Source: Linanthus parryae (taxonomy: Eukaryota; Streptophyta; Magnoliopsida; Ericales; Polemoniaceae). From it: 64,000 nt of DNA. Each line of letters opens with the position of its first letter. Within the stretch, counting starts at the first letter, position 1. Shown piece after piece: positions 45,277 to 56,575 of the stretch. Both the position numbers and the translations under genes were made by a program. The notes under the pieces are model-generated. The model had not been told where the DNA came from. It saw nothing but the letters and a program-made list of their open reading frames with translations, and made no database searches. The DNA lies in contig JALGPY010000002.1 in assembly GCA_023055425.1 (NCBI GenBank), forward strand, positions 133,940,427 to 134,004,426, in the 5' to 3' direction.

Positions 45277-47232
45277 TGTTGATGAATTAAAATTGCATAT
45301 TTTAGTATGTTAACGAACTCTTCTTAACTTGCTAATATGTGTAATTTATCTATTTTATCTCTCTTTCTAGACTTATGCTTGTTTTCGTAGTTTTGGTTGT
45401 TTTCTCTCATTTTGTAGGCAAAGAAGTGAGTTAAAACACAAGAGGCGAGGTAGGGGAGCTTAAACGATGAATTTGAAGAGGATTTGCGGCCCAAGAGAGG
45501 TGAAGAAGGATTTAGATGGGCTTATATTGAAGAAATCAAGTGGAAAAGATGCCAAAAATTGAAGAAAATGCAAGTTAAAGGCTAAATTGCAAGTCAAAAA
45601 TGATGACAAAGGGCATATTTGAGAAGAAACTAACGGAAGTGGGGCTTAAATGCAAGTTTTGAAACGTTTTAATGGCTTATTTGAAGGATACTTAACGGAT
45701 TGGGGGTCAGATTGTCATTTTCAGAAGCTTTTAAGCAAGGAACGGGCCTTTTAAAGCATTCCAGCAAGCTAGGGGGGAGCCGGGTGCAATTTCCCGAAAC
45801 CAGCTCACCCCCCAGCCCTCTCTCACGCGTCCTTCTCTCTCCCCGTCGAACACAGCAAGAAACAGAGCCTTCCTCCATTGTTGGCTCGACGAAGCTTCCT
45901 CCTAGCTCCACCCCGGCTTCATCTCTTCACCAAATCGCACAAGACCAAGACCAAAACGCTCCCCAGCCCAATCTCTACCTCCCTCTTCACTCAATTCGGC
46001 CCAAGAACAACTCAAACAAAAAGCCCCAAATTAGCTAGGGTTCTTGAAGGTTCTGAAAATCAACGATTCATGATGAATTGGACGAATCGAAGGGTGGAGA
46101 CGACTTCTTGGAGGCCAAGCAAACTAGAAGAACCATCTATATAAACCCAACCTGAAGAAATCGAAGGTCCTCTTCTCTGACCCCTGTTTTTGGACGGGAA
46201 ACTCTGCCTCTCTCTCTTCTCTCTCTCGGGTCTTCACTTGCTGGGCTGTTCTTGGTGAATCCGAGCTCGTTCTGAGCTGCTGCGGAGCCAAGGATAACCA
46301 AGGGAGAGAGAGAGAGCTCGAATTAAATCTGGGTTTGATTGTGCTCTGTTTTGAGCACTGTTTTGGAGCACTGTTTTGTGAATTGATTCGCTGTTAGCTG
46401 CTGTTAGTTGATGAATTTGGATTATTAGCTGGTTTAGATTGATTAGAGTGTGTTGGTATCAAGTTGCTAGTAGTTTGTTCATCATTTGGTAGCAAGTTGG
46501 TGTTATTTGGTGGAATTGAAGAGTATTTGAGCTTGAATATAATGACTATTTTCATGAATACTCTTGATTCTTGTGTCTTGCTTTTGAATATGAACAACTA
46601 AGCTACTTGCTGGGTTTGATTGATGAAGATAGATGACTTGTGTGTGAGAAGTTCAATTGTTCTTCTAGTCTTATAAGTTGGATGTCGAATTCGTAGTGTT
46701 CAAGTGTTGAATATCAAATCCGAATTGTGGCTTGATCTTTCATATGTAAACGAGAGCGTTTCCATATGAAAGATGCTTGACATAACTCGATTTTGCATTT
46801 CACTCTTGAATACAAGAGCTAGACAAAAATCCTCTTGCTATATAATCCATGCTTTTCTTTGATTTAAACTTTGGGTGTTGATGCTCACACACAAGGCATC
46901 TATTGGAATCGATTGACCCAACTTACTCTCTTCTTGACAAACTCGTTTGAATCGTATTAGTCATAGTGTTAGTAGTTGTTTTCTTTCTTGGTTATTTGCT
47001 CTAGCAATATCAACAACTCTTGCTCCATCACTTGAGTGGTGGATTCAAAGCTTGGCTAGCTCTAAAAGCCTTTGGGAAACTTGTTTTGTTGATTTAGTTA
47101 GTTGCTTAGTAAGTTTACTAGTTAGCTTAGAGTGTTTAAATCTCCTACCCAATCCTTGTGGAAATCGACCCCGTTCTTACACGGGTACTACTTAGAACGA
47201 TATTCCTATACTTGGGAATTATCGATTCAACA
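45277..47232 (+). repeat. right LTR of the Athila-type element
   Basis: Copy of 35992-37947 with the same length and the same open frames at a constant offset of 9285. Confidence 0.95.
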
Positions 47233-47237
47233 AGCAT

Positions 47238-47322
47238 CGATAGGGTTCGATAGCAGGAACTAGACGGGAGTTGGAGCATTACTGGGGGCACTCGTTGCAA
47301 GAGCTTGGCGAAGTTGGAGCAA
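47238..47322 (+). repeat. degenerate minisatellite in the copia internal region (right part)
   Basis: Continuation of the 35785-35990 repeat (agcaggaactagacgggag, ttgcaagagcttggcgaag) on the other side of the Athila element. Confidence 0.7.
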
Positions 47323-47434
47323 CTTGTGACGTGAGGGTTTCGCATACAGCTGCGAAACGTTTGTGGTTGATTATTGAAGAGAAGCATCGGTCCAGGTTCG
47401 GGTTGCTGAGATGATTCAAGTCAAGGTGGAGATT

Positions 47435-47983
47435 TGTTGAATATGACTTGAAATCAAAGGCGGCAGAAGTCAAAGGCGGCTAAGAGATTTAGGAAACGAA
47501 TTTGGGCGAACAACTTTGGTAATTTCTAGGTTGTTTCCTTATTTGATCTATAGTCGTTTTTGGGATGTCTTGGGCACTAAGTCGGTCTTATATGTCTATA
47601 TAAGGGACCTAGCTTGTTCCTAAACATTGTGGGTTGTCACTATGGCCTTTGGCCATAGTGTGGGTTGTATTCGTATCGTTTCTCTCTAATAAACAAGAAT
47701 TTTCGGGTCGTGGAGGTAGCTAGGTCATCGCTAGTGAACCACGTTACATCGTGTTGAAAGTGGTAAAATCTTCCGTAGTTTTTCATTGAGTATTCACACC
47801 TTTAAATAGGTAATTACAACACTAATTACACAAATTAGTCCTCTAGTAATTACAAGACGAGTCCTACAACTATTACGTGTGTGTTCTTGTGTTCTTGTTT
47901 TCATCAATTCATCATTCTCTAAGCTCTGCCGGGATCATAACAAACTGGTATCAGAGCTCTGAAACAGGAGTTCTTTTACAACA
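47435..47983 (+). repeat. right LTR of the copia-like element (549 bp)
   Basis: Same as the left LTR plus ~135 extra bp: an insertion at 47754-47879 between catcgtg and tgtgttcttg, and a small tgttcttg duplication. Confidence 0.9.
47754..47879. repeat. 126-bp insertion in the right copia LTR
   Basis: Absent from the left LTR. AT-rich (ttgaaagtggtaaaatcttcc ... ctattacgtg). The origin is unknown; it resembles LTR-tail sequence in composition. Confidence 0.6.
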
Positions 47984-48560
47984 GTGTGTAAATATAGTAT
48001 AGTTGATGCAGAACTGAAGCATGATCAGTTTTGATATGCATCTGATGGGTGTAAAACTAATAGAAGATCTCTCTGGAGCTTCGGGAGGAGGAGGATAAGA
48101 GGTGAGGGGAGCACTTATGAACAGTTAGTATTCCCCAAATTGCTAACTCAACAGCAAAGGACAGCAAGCGTGGCGGTAAGTTATATTTATTCCTACTTAT
48201 CATGTTACCAGTTGTGATTAAATCTTTGTTTTCTCTGAATTTTTCATTTCCTTGTTAAGTATACATCAAACTGCTCTTTCTTAGTTCAGTTAAGGAAAAG
48301 TCATTATTCAAGTTGAAAACGTACTCCCAACTTCTAGACTAGGAAGTAGGAACTGACCATGATGCCGGCCTCGTGTCCGAAAAAGGAAAAATCTGGGATT
48401 AATTTACAGCTCCAATTCCTTGTAGATCATCTATCGCATTTTTCGCATGTACTCTATATGAGGGTTACCATTTCTCTAATTGAAGATGTTCGTAACATAG
48501 GTCAAACTAGACTTAGGAGGAGGGAAACATATTTTGGTATATGATTTACTTAAGGTGATA
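47984..48560 (+). pseudogene. third REM/B3 locus fragment
   Basis: 48155-48440 follows the order of 32615-32880: a donor-like gcg|gtaagtt, the intron tail cattccttgttaagtatacatc, a linker-exon-like segment (aaggaaaagtcattattcaa) and the block ttacagctccaattccttgtagatc, which matches ttcagctcccattccttgcatgtc. No B3 core remains. Before the copia insertion this DNA lay right beside 34717, so it is a further tandem remnant of the REM cluster. Confidence 0.5.
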
Positions 48561-48845
48561 CGTAGTGGTCACTACTTTGACCCCCATATGATCAAATTGT
48601 CCGAGTAAGAGATGAAATGGGAAGTTTTCTTGATTTATGGGAACATACGTGAAGCACTAGCTCCTCAATGAGGTTTGGAAATTTAGTTGTCGCTTTATAG
48701 TTTTCTTCAAACGGCTTGTGTTTGAAAAGATCCTTTTTCTTCTTTATGAAAGCTGTCTACTTTTCACCTTCCTGAAATGGGTTTCTGTTTGTGTTGAACT
48801 TCCTAAATGATGTTTCGTATAATTTTCACCAACATTATAGATTGT
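48561..48845. other. spacer without recognisable genes
   Basis: AT-rich, no domain recognised. 48799-48826 (cttcctaaatgatgtttcgtataa) resembles 49378-49402 on the far side of the solo LTR. Confidence 0.4.
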
Positions 48846-48850
48846 TGAGG

Positions 48851-49358
48851 TGTTGGGGAATTATACGTCAATCCGAATTCCCGCCGCAACGGAAGCAAAA
48901 ACAACGCCACACGATCACGCACTACACACACGCCATATTGGAGAAGAAAAACGACAACACAATAATTTAACGTGGTTCGGCAAAACCGCCTACATCCACG
49001 GGAGGAGGAGAATTTCACTATATCAATGAGGGAATACATCGTAGGGGAGAGACTGCTCAATCCGCGGACCACGTCGACGCGGTACTCTCATCCTCATAGA
49101 CTACATCTATGAAACCCTAACCTCACACATCCGCTCAAAGATATCTCTCACCAATCTCTCTCAACTCGACTCAATTAGAACTTCTTGTAGAGCCGCCTAT
49201 AAATAGGCCACACTGACTTGCTCTACAAGTAATCCTAATAGGACCAATATTAGGAAATAACCCAATTTGGAAACAAGTAGATTTCCAATTCTACTAATTA
49301 CCAAAATTGACAAATTCCTAATATTTCCAAAACGCAGAATCAAGACAAAAACCCAACA
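48851..49358 (-). mobile_element. solo LTR of a copia-type element (508 bp)
   Basis: Ends TGTTGGGG and CCCAACA with a perfect 5-bp target duplication tgagg (48846-48850 and 49359-49363). On the minus strand it contains ccgtggatgtaggcggttttgcc followed by gaaccacgttaaat, a motif common near the 3' end of plant copia LTRs, so the orientation is probably minus. A tataaatag motif lies at 49199. Confidence 0.88.
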
Positions 49359-49363
49359 TGAGG

Positions 49364-50580
49364 CTGGTCCCCACACATCCTAAATGATGACTCGTATAAT
49401 TTATCATAAGCAGGACGACCTAGCCTAGCATGTCAAATCAAAGAAGAAGAGGACTGAACAGTAGTTGAGAGAGCAGCCTCAAAACAAGAAGATGGTGACA
49501 GATGAGGTAAAAAGGTGTAAAGACCAATAATAGCCTTCCCTTGGTATTAACCCTTGTTGGAGACCTTGTCCTGAACCACCGCAGACTATGCATCAAATAT
49601 AACCACACAATTATTATTACGTGTTAGTTTCTGAACTGAATCAAGATTATGAGAAAGTTTGGGAACATGATGTGGAGTGGGAAGAATGCCATCTCCACTT
49701 GTTGTAGCTGAGGTACAAGATCCATCTGCCAAGACAACGTGTGACTTGTTTTGTCTTGTAGACAAGTCAATGTGTTGTACGTGAGATGCATCATTGGTGA
49801 GACGGCTTGTAGCTCCTGAATCAAGAATCCAATGAGGTTTTGAACTTTGAACCATGAGTGCCCTTGGCTCAAAATCTTCGTTAAACCCGGCTAGCAAGAT
49901 ACGGTTGTATGTCCTGTCTTATCACAAATCTGACAGTGCACCACTGCCTTAGAGGAACCAAAACCGGTACCACCACTCTTTCTCTTAAAGAGACCATTCT
50001 TGGATGAAAATTGTGAATTAGCAGAGTTGTATGATCCTTTGTAGTGTTTATAATGTGGTTTAGAGAAGTTGGAATGTGGCTTCCCATGATGCATAGCCAG
50101 AGCAGCATGTGAAACAATTGAAGAAAACAGTGCTTGATGCTCAAGATCAACATGTACAGCTTCAGACAAGATTCTTGAATGAACTTCCTCAATATCCAAA
50201 GTAAGAGGCAAGTTTCTAATAATAGGCTTAATTGAATTTAAGTCACTGGGCAGTCCTCGGAGAGAATAGAAGACCAAATTCAGCATGATTTAATTAGAGA
50301 TCCAGCAATGGTTAATTGTTCAGCAATAGTACGAATACTAGCAACAAATTCTTAGACAGACTGAGTACTGGATTTCTTCAAGTTATGGATCTTACAGCGA
50401 AGGTTATTCACATCCGTAGAATTAACCCTAGTGAATTTCTCTTCAAGAAACCTCCACAGAGAATACACATATGACAAATGCGTGACTTGAATCAACACAG
50501 GTGAACTCAAAGTAGCCAACAGACAACTACAAATATACTTGTATGAAACTCAACCAGCCAAGTCTGAAACAGAGCATTAG
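49364..50580 (-). pseudogene. Ty1/copia gag-protease-preintegrase fragment
   Basis: Minus-strand order: a gag piece with RFLEEKFTRVNSTDVNNLRC (about 50450-50390), the UBN2-type segment LRGLPSDLNSIKPIIRNLPL at 50260, a zinc knuckle CQICDKTGHTTVSC (49931-49891), a protease motif WILDSGATSRLTND (about 49827-49786) and HARLGRPAYDKLYE (49432-49391) from the pre-integrase region. Frames change between 50286 and 49897 and stops interrupt the gag start. Integrase and RT are missing. Confidence 0.8.
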
Positions 50581-51650
50581 AAGTATTATTACCTCTCTAT
50601 TGTTTGGATACGTTATAAGGGCTTGGAATTGATTTGGGTCAAATCCAACCCCCCAAATCGAGGAAATGGTGTTGTGAGCGTGTTTTTGTTGAGGAAATTG
50701 TGTTGTTTATATTGCGTTGGCATTTTTTCTTCTTCTTTTAGTATACGTCTTTTTACACTTTGGGTAGTTTATGGTTATTTCACAATCTCTTATTATAAAT
50801 AAGTTAGAAAACAAATTTTTAATCTAGGTAAAAAGGAAATATTTTTTCTTCTGAAAATAAAAAATTAAGACACTTTGTGAGGTATAAATATTAGTTTTTC
50901 AAAAATAATACGAAAGGAATACTAATAATATTCTTTGTTAGAAAAAACAAAAATAAAATCCCTTTTATCCAATATAATAGAAATAGTTTTTCTATCTAAC
51001 CAAAGGCTTTCTTCAAAAAATATTTTATTTTCGACCCATCTGATAATCGGATTTTTTTTTCTTTCGTAAAGCTTAAAAAATTGGAAGATTATTTGTTTAA
51101 ATTCAATACTTACTCTATTGCATAAATGAAATGTACCTTAATTTTTTATTTTACTTGATTTTCGGTCACCTCTAAATAGTTGTATAAGGAATCGAGTTGG
51201 CGAGTTCAGTAGAGACAATTAATTGTCAGGCATCGGTCATATTCGTTGGGTGCATACTTAGCTTATGCGTATGTCACATTTTGCGCTGTTAGTCCGGGTT
51301 AACTGGGTTGAACCGTTCCGGTGTTTACATATTTTAACTTTTAATGAAAAAAATTAAATGGTCCGTTTCAATTTTTTATAAAAACTTTGTGTGATTTCGT
51401 TCGTAATAAGTATAATAAAATGTCAAATAACTCATAAAATTAATAATTTGAGCTATTATATGTCACATATTAATACTTTCACTACAAATAATAATTAATA
51501 ATTTGTTATTGACCCACCGGTCCGACCAGTGACCAACCGGTTGGACCGGTGACCCAGTGATCCGGCATTTCTGTCGGGTCAGCCCCCGATCCGGGCTTGG
51601 TAACTATAAGTCACGCTATCCATTTTATTTACCATGCAACTAAAATGTGT
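50581..51650. other. AT-rich spacer with a possible small hAT-like element
   Basis: Mostly AT-rich with no genes. At 51285-51605 a GC-rich start (gttagtccgggttaactggg) and a GC-rich end (aaccggttggaccggtgacc ... ccgggcttggtaac) bracket AT-rich DNA, a layout like small hAT elements with subterminal repeats. No target duplication was identified. Confidence 0.35.
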
Positions 51651-51855
51651 AATCTTTGAATTTTATCAAACCATCCGCTTTATCTTTTTCAGGTTGCTAT
51701 ATTTCGACTTCTTCACCTAAGTACTTGTGCATAAATACAAACAGCGTTCTCAATATCATGAGGATGAGTTATGACACTCAAATATGGGATGTGAATCTCA
51801 AGCTGCATAGCGCACTTTTAATTGGCGTCTTTTTGCCCTTTCGGTGCCTTACGTT

Positions 51856-51856
<1 letters not shown>

Positions 51857-51893
<37 letters not shown>
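51857..51893. repeat. 37-bp poly(T) tract
   Basis: Uninterrupted T run; possibly the tail of a minus-strand retroposon. Confidence 0.9.
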
Positions 51894-51896
<3 letters not shown>

Positions 51897-52129
51897 GTGT
51901 AGTGCAATGTATGCCTTTTTGTAATTAAAAGGGACTTTATACGCTTTTTATTCATGGTTTATCAGACATGTAAAGTTTTCCACTCTATGTGCTCACAGTG
52001 AATGTGCTTTGATTTTTAAAGAGAGATGATTGATATCGCATGATGAACTTACTACCATCTTAATTTACGGGATGACTATATTGCTTTTGTTAGACGGTTG
52101 TTGTAAATCGTGCATCCTGAGCAGATCAA

Positions 52130-52806
52130 CCATCGTCCACGTGGCAGCCATCCAACACATCTAATGGTACTCCACATACACTCTATCCTATCTCATTTGA
52201 TTCGCACATGGTTATATGCGAGCTTATCCATATGGGGGCTGTGAGACAGGGTCATCCGCGATACTAACTACAAGGAAGTTGTAGGGACTTAGTGGCTTGG
52301 AAGCTAGAGTAAGGAACGTCGCGCGAGAGCAACAACCGCGCTCGCGCGCGACCCTTGTTAACTGTCCGAGAGATTTAATGCCTATGTGTCCCATAAATGC
52401 GGTCGATCTCATAACTGTCCCCTACTTATACGGATGAGTGTGTAACTTGCCCTATATATACGGTCGGACGTGCCGTTACGAGGCTAACATTAAGCTGCCA
52501 TTTATGGTCTCATTAACCCCTCATAACGGTCACTTCCCCACTTTATATAGAAACGTTAGTCTTCTATGGAAACTTCTTGAAACTCTTAGCCAATTTGTTA
52601 CACTGTCTCTCTCTCAAGAACAGTTAGCAAGTGTTTACTCTTTCCCCTACGCGAACCCTCACTCTCTTTGTGTTCTGGTTCTTGTTCTTGTTCTTGTTCT
52701 TATCTCCTGTTAGAGGTGTACACTTGGATCTCTTCCCAGAATTTCTTGTACACAATGGTGAACCGGACGTGAACCCACCTTCAAGCTTTTCCAGATCTTT
52801 GCAACC
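52130..52806 (+). other. leader/LTR-like region upstream of the gypsy gag
   Basis: Contains two TATA-like motifs (ctatatatacggtc at 52453, ctttatatagaaac at 52541), a CT-rich stretch and a (gttctt)n run at 52675-52702. atggtgaaccggacgtgaac at 52755 could be a primer-binding site. LTR ends could not be fixed. Confidence 0.4.
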
Positions 52807-53545
52807 ATGTCTCTTGAACATAATCCCCGTGATGGTGACGAGTCTCTCCAAGGGGAAGAAATTCTAAGAGAGGAGCCTCCACTCAACAGCACCACTGCCT
52901 AGACCCAGACAACTTCTGGGAACAGTCCTTATTTGGAAATGCTGAATGCCACGATTCAGAGCCAAGGCAGGGCTATGCAAGCTCAATCTGCTCAGATAGC
53001 TCAAATCATGGCTATTCTGGGAGGGCTTGCACAAAGTGCTACCCAGGGGGCCTTGGCTCCACCTGGATCCACTGTGGCACCCCCGGCGCACACATCTGCA
53101 CCATAAAAACCCCAGTCATCCCTGCCTAATGGGCCTATGCCCCAACAAAGGTCATCCTCAGAGTTTCCCCTTGTGCTGAGCTACTAGCCAGAGCGTGCAG
53201 CTGCTGGGAATCCGTCCTCGTACCCTGTGTTGCTGTCATACGCGACTGGAGTTCAGGGTAGCTACACGGCTCCACCTCCCTATTATCCAAACATGCCTTA
53301 CATACCGGGGCTCGCAACAATCCCATCGTCGACCCCAGGAGGAAGTGCACCCTCTAATGTGACAGCCCTGGAGCAAAGTCCAGACAATCTTATAGAGAAT
53401 CAGTGCTTCACGGACATTGTTATCCCAAAAGTTGATAACGCGCCACCATTCCCGACATTTACTTAATGCCAAATTTTGCTGGGTACAAAGCACCCAAGTG
53501 GGAGAAGTTTGATAATCAGTGCTTCACGGACAATTGTGACATTTA
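52807..53545 (+). pseudogene. Ty3/gypsy gag N-terminal fragment with several stops
   Basis: The ATG at 52807 opens MSLEHNPRDGDESLQGEE, then a Gln/Ala-rich helix (IQSQGRAMQAQSAQIAQIMA) and a Pro/Ser/Tyr-rich linker. One frame can be followed for ~220 codons despite TAG at 52897, TAA at 53104 and TAG at 53185. Near 53465 the frame changes and reads MPNFAGYKAPKWEKFDNQCF, the usual lead-in to the gypsy gag core. The fragment stops abruptly at about 53545. A 19-bp direct repeat aatcagtgcttcacggaca occurs at 53399 and 53514. Confidence 0.65.
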
Positions 53546-53563
53546 CCCGAGAACTTCTTCTTC

Positions 53564-54297
53564 TCATTCGTAGCCTTCCTCTTCAGATTTTTCCTCTACG
53601 ACGTTTTCCTTGAAATGAAAGCTTGTTGAGGACTTGTCTTCGGCTAGTATATTGCCTTCTTCAATCCGAAGTCGAACGATGATCTCTTCCATCTTCATTT
53701 CCTTCCTCTTGTGATTCAAATAATTTTTGTAGTTCTTCCATGAGGGGGGTAGTTTGTGTATCATTGCGGCCACAAGAAACTCCTGTGGGAGAATAATGTT
53801 CTCCGCTATTAAATCATGTATTACACACTGAAATTCTTGCACCTGTTGCATTATCCCCTTGGAGTCTACCATTCTAAATTCTAGAAAATTCTCAACTACA
53901 AACTTTTTCCGCATCCTCTGTTTTGTATTTATTTTTGAGCGAGTGCCAAAGTTTCTTAGCTGTTTTTTACAGCGCAATAGACATTGTATAACTGATTATC
54001 TAAACTATTTAAAATATAGTTTCGCGCAAGGAAATCAGAGTGATTCCAAGTCTCCACCGCTGCAACGGTTTGTCTATCGGCATTTTCTGGACAAGGAGGA
54101 GCATATTCGTTGAGAAGCTTCGCAAGACTTAAAGTCGTTAGGTAAAACAACATCTTTTGCTGCCAACACTTGAAGTCTTTGCCCGTAAATTTCTCCGGCT
54201 TTTCAACAAGATGAGAACCCATTGTAACAACGGGGTTGGCGGTAGCGGATGTCAAACTTGACGTTTCAGCAGCATCTTTCCCGGAATTGTCTCCCAT
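53564..54297 (-). pseudogene. Ty1/copia gag (UBN2-type) fragment
   Basis: The minus-strand frame from 54297 (MGDNSGKDAAETSSLTSATA) contains EKFTGKDFKCWQQKMLFYLT and ARNYILNSLDNQLYNVY. After a frame change in the A-run at ~53963 it reads LWHSLKNKYKTEDAEK; after another it reads VENFLEFRMVDSKGIMQQVQ and MIHKLPPSWKNYKNYLNHKR, then LRIEEGN. This is the full order of a copia gag core with two frameshifts. Zinc knuckle and pol are absent. Confidence 0.8.
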
Positions 54298-56270
54298 TTC
54301 TACAAATAGAATTGTTCTGTTACTATCGACATAATTAACAATAGAGAACTTGACAGAAAGTAATAGGGAAAGTAATATTGAAGCAAGTACTGAACAAAAT
54401 AAACAGATTCTATTTGCTTAAAAAGGATGCTTACTTGTTACATACCAACAGATTGAATAAAATCTAAAAGTACTGAGTAACAGGCAAAGAAAAACAAACA
54501 AAAAAGACAAACAATATGGTTTAAATTTGTTAACCGGAACGAAAACCACTGGACCAAATAAGACCAGTAAGAAGCTGTAATAAACTGAAATTGAGAACCA
54601 AAATCTGACTTCTCTATGTAAACGAACCAAAATCTGGTTGTGTAGTTAGAAATCGCCAGTGATATACAATGGACTCTTAAACGAAATATTACTGTTAGTA
54701 ATAGGATGGAAACAAATGATAGAATGTAATAACAATTTAATAAGAATGGAAGACCAAACAGATTGTTATTATCAAATTATATACCTATCATAAACTGTTG
54801 GTGAAAAGAGCTCACAATAGAAGCATTAAATGTTCACAGTAAGTCAGAATATTAACAAACACATGAAGATTTTGTTAACGAAAGACAACAGTAGGGGTGC
54901 AAGAACACTTTTTAAAATTGACAGAAAAGAACGTCCCTTATTCACTGATTGAAATGATAGTGAGTTTAACGGGACAGAGAGATTAAATCACAAACTCGAA
55001 TCTGCTTTAAAATTGTTATCAAATTTATCGACCCGAACAAATTGTGAATTAATCAATCAGTACCAAAAAAAATAAGAAAAGCAGAACGAACTTACTGACT
55101 GCGAGTTTTCCGAATTGTGTATAAAGATAGAAGACAGTTTCGTTCATAAGAACGAGGATCCTTAAAGTAGATTCGTCCCCCACACGTGCTTGCTACGGAA
55201 CGATCGGACGTCTGCTTCCCAGGATGAAAGCCTTCCCTGTGCGGCGGGGGAAAGCACTGCGTATAGCGCCGCACACAGCGAACTGAGACTACGGCGAGGT
55301 TTCTGATTCAGTTTGGGAGTTTGTGTGCTAGAGAATTTCGTTGGTTTCAGTTACCACAAATGAGGAAGGGGCTGGACAATTTATTGGAGCAAAGTGTTGG
55401 TTGGGAGCGGTTGCAAGTGTTCAGAAAGTTGCAACCGTTCAGTTTTGAATTCGAAAATAACAATAATATTTTTTTTCTAAAGAGGAGAGAATAACAATAA
55501 TTAAAATTGTTAATTAACAGATTAATTTTGTTATTTTCTGGTCTAAAAATGTTAATACTCCACCAAAAGGGCGTGCCCAAAAGGGCGTGCCTTATAGTCC
55601 AAACTTCGAGTAGATGAACTCTCAAGTTTCTTCCTTGAACCAATATGTGGTTTCTATTTTCTTCATAACACAAGTTTGATCATGAACTCATTTGGAGAGC
55701 TCGATTTGATCATTCATTCTTAATGATTTTCGACGAGTGAGTTACCGATACGACCACCAAGTTGCCCTCTATCTAAAGATGCCATTGGTGTTGTTAATCC
55801 ACAAGCGAGCCGGGTTCAAACCGAGCTCAAAGTCGGATACAAAATGTCGTCGTCTAACCATTTCTTCCAACAATAAGTACCAATGAGTAATATAAACACG
55901 GCAATTATGTGCCCACTCTATGAAACATTCGGGTCGATACTTTCTGGGTTTCGGGTCGAAAACGTACCGCGTTTCGGTACATACGACTGGGAACTAGAAA
56001 CGCGGCTACTTTTACGTTTCTGGTAACATAGGCCAGGACAAGGATAGGAACTCTAGCATCTTGGCTTCGTCTTCTGTGAGTTAAGTCATTTTTTAGCTTT
56101 CTGTCAATGTCATGTGCTTTCATTTTGGGGTCTGAACTCTGAACTGATTCCTGCACGAGTAACCAAGTTTATTAAATAGTCTGGCGTTAATTTTTTGTTG
56201 ATGAACTTTCTATCAGTACTACTATGGGGATCTGACCTCAATTATTTTTTTCGCTTCTTGCAAACACTAT
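54298..56270. other. leader of the copia fragment and spacer
   Basis: AT-rich up to 55080; a GC-richer block at 55090-55330 (cttcccaggatgaaagcc, gcggcgggggaaagcactg) might be a 5' leader exon on the minus strand. No gene recognised to 56270. Confidence 0.35.
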
Positions 56271-56284
56271 AGAAATTAATAACT

Positions 56285-56575
56285 ACCTATATAAAAGAGG
56301 GAGTTGCCCTCGACAGCTCAGCGCCATGTAGGCTCGGACGCCACTGTGGCCCAATGGTTTCATGCCCACTCAGCTTCAGATGCATCCCTTAATTTGACCT
56401 TTTTGCCCCTATAAGTGATGTTAATTACGGAGGGTTGTGGGTGAGTGGCAGTGGGGTTTGGCTTTCTTATTGGGGTTTAATACATACCCTGAATTTGGCT
56501 TGGAGCCACATGGGCGGGGTTAGTGGGTTGCAGTGTGGCGAGTTATGGAGGTGCCAGCTGTGGCTTCCTGTCTCC
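56285..56575 (+). repeat. repeat family A, copy 1
   Basis: Core markers: tatataaaagagggag, gacgccactgtggcccaatgg, tgcccctataagtgatgtta, gccacatgggcggggttag. Confidence 0.85.

Larger units (their letters stand above)
35992..47232 (+). mobile_element. complete Athila-type Ty3/gypsy retrotransposon (11,241 bp)
   Basis: LTRs of equal length, 35992-37947 and 45277-47232 (1956 bp each, offset exactly 9285). They look identical wherever compared. Perfect 5-bp target duplication agcat (35987-35991, 47233-47237). Primer-binding site for tRNA-Asp at 37954, one long intact gag-pol frame, a 1.7-kb 3' non-coding stretch and a polypurine tract before the right LTR. Priming by tRNA-Asp and a DLGAS protease motif point to the Athila/Tat side of the gypsy family. 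The lack of LTR divergence implies a recent insertion. It lies inside the copia-like element, so it is the youngest layer there. Confidence 0.95.
34723..47983 (+). mobile_element. short non-autonomous Ty1/copia-like element, split by an Athila insertion
   Basis: LTRs 34723-35136 and 47435-47983 both run TGTTGAATATG...TTACAACA. The element is bounded by a perfect 5-bp target duplication gtgtg (34718-34722, 47984-47988). A primer-binding site TGGTATCAGAGC follows the left LTR (35140) and a polypurine tract aaggtggagat precedes the right one. Without the nested 11.2-kb Athila it is ~2.0 kb with only ~1.05 kb of internal sequence: a gag-like start and a run of degenerate repeats. It therefore depended on another element for mobility. 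Confidence 0.92.

Noticed and set aside
47943..47983. Second primer-binding site after the right copia LTR suggesting a tandem element
   Set aside because: The site-like sequence is part of the LTR end itself: the left LTR has the same sequence before its TTACAACA end, and the target duplication follows directly.
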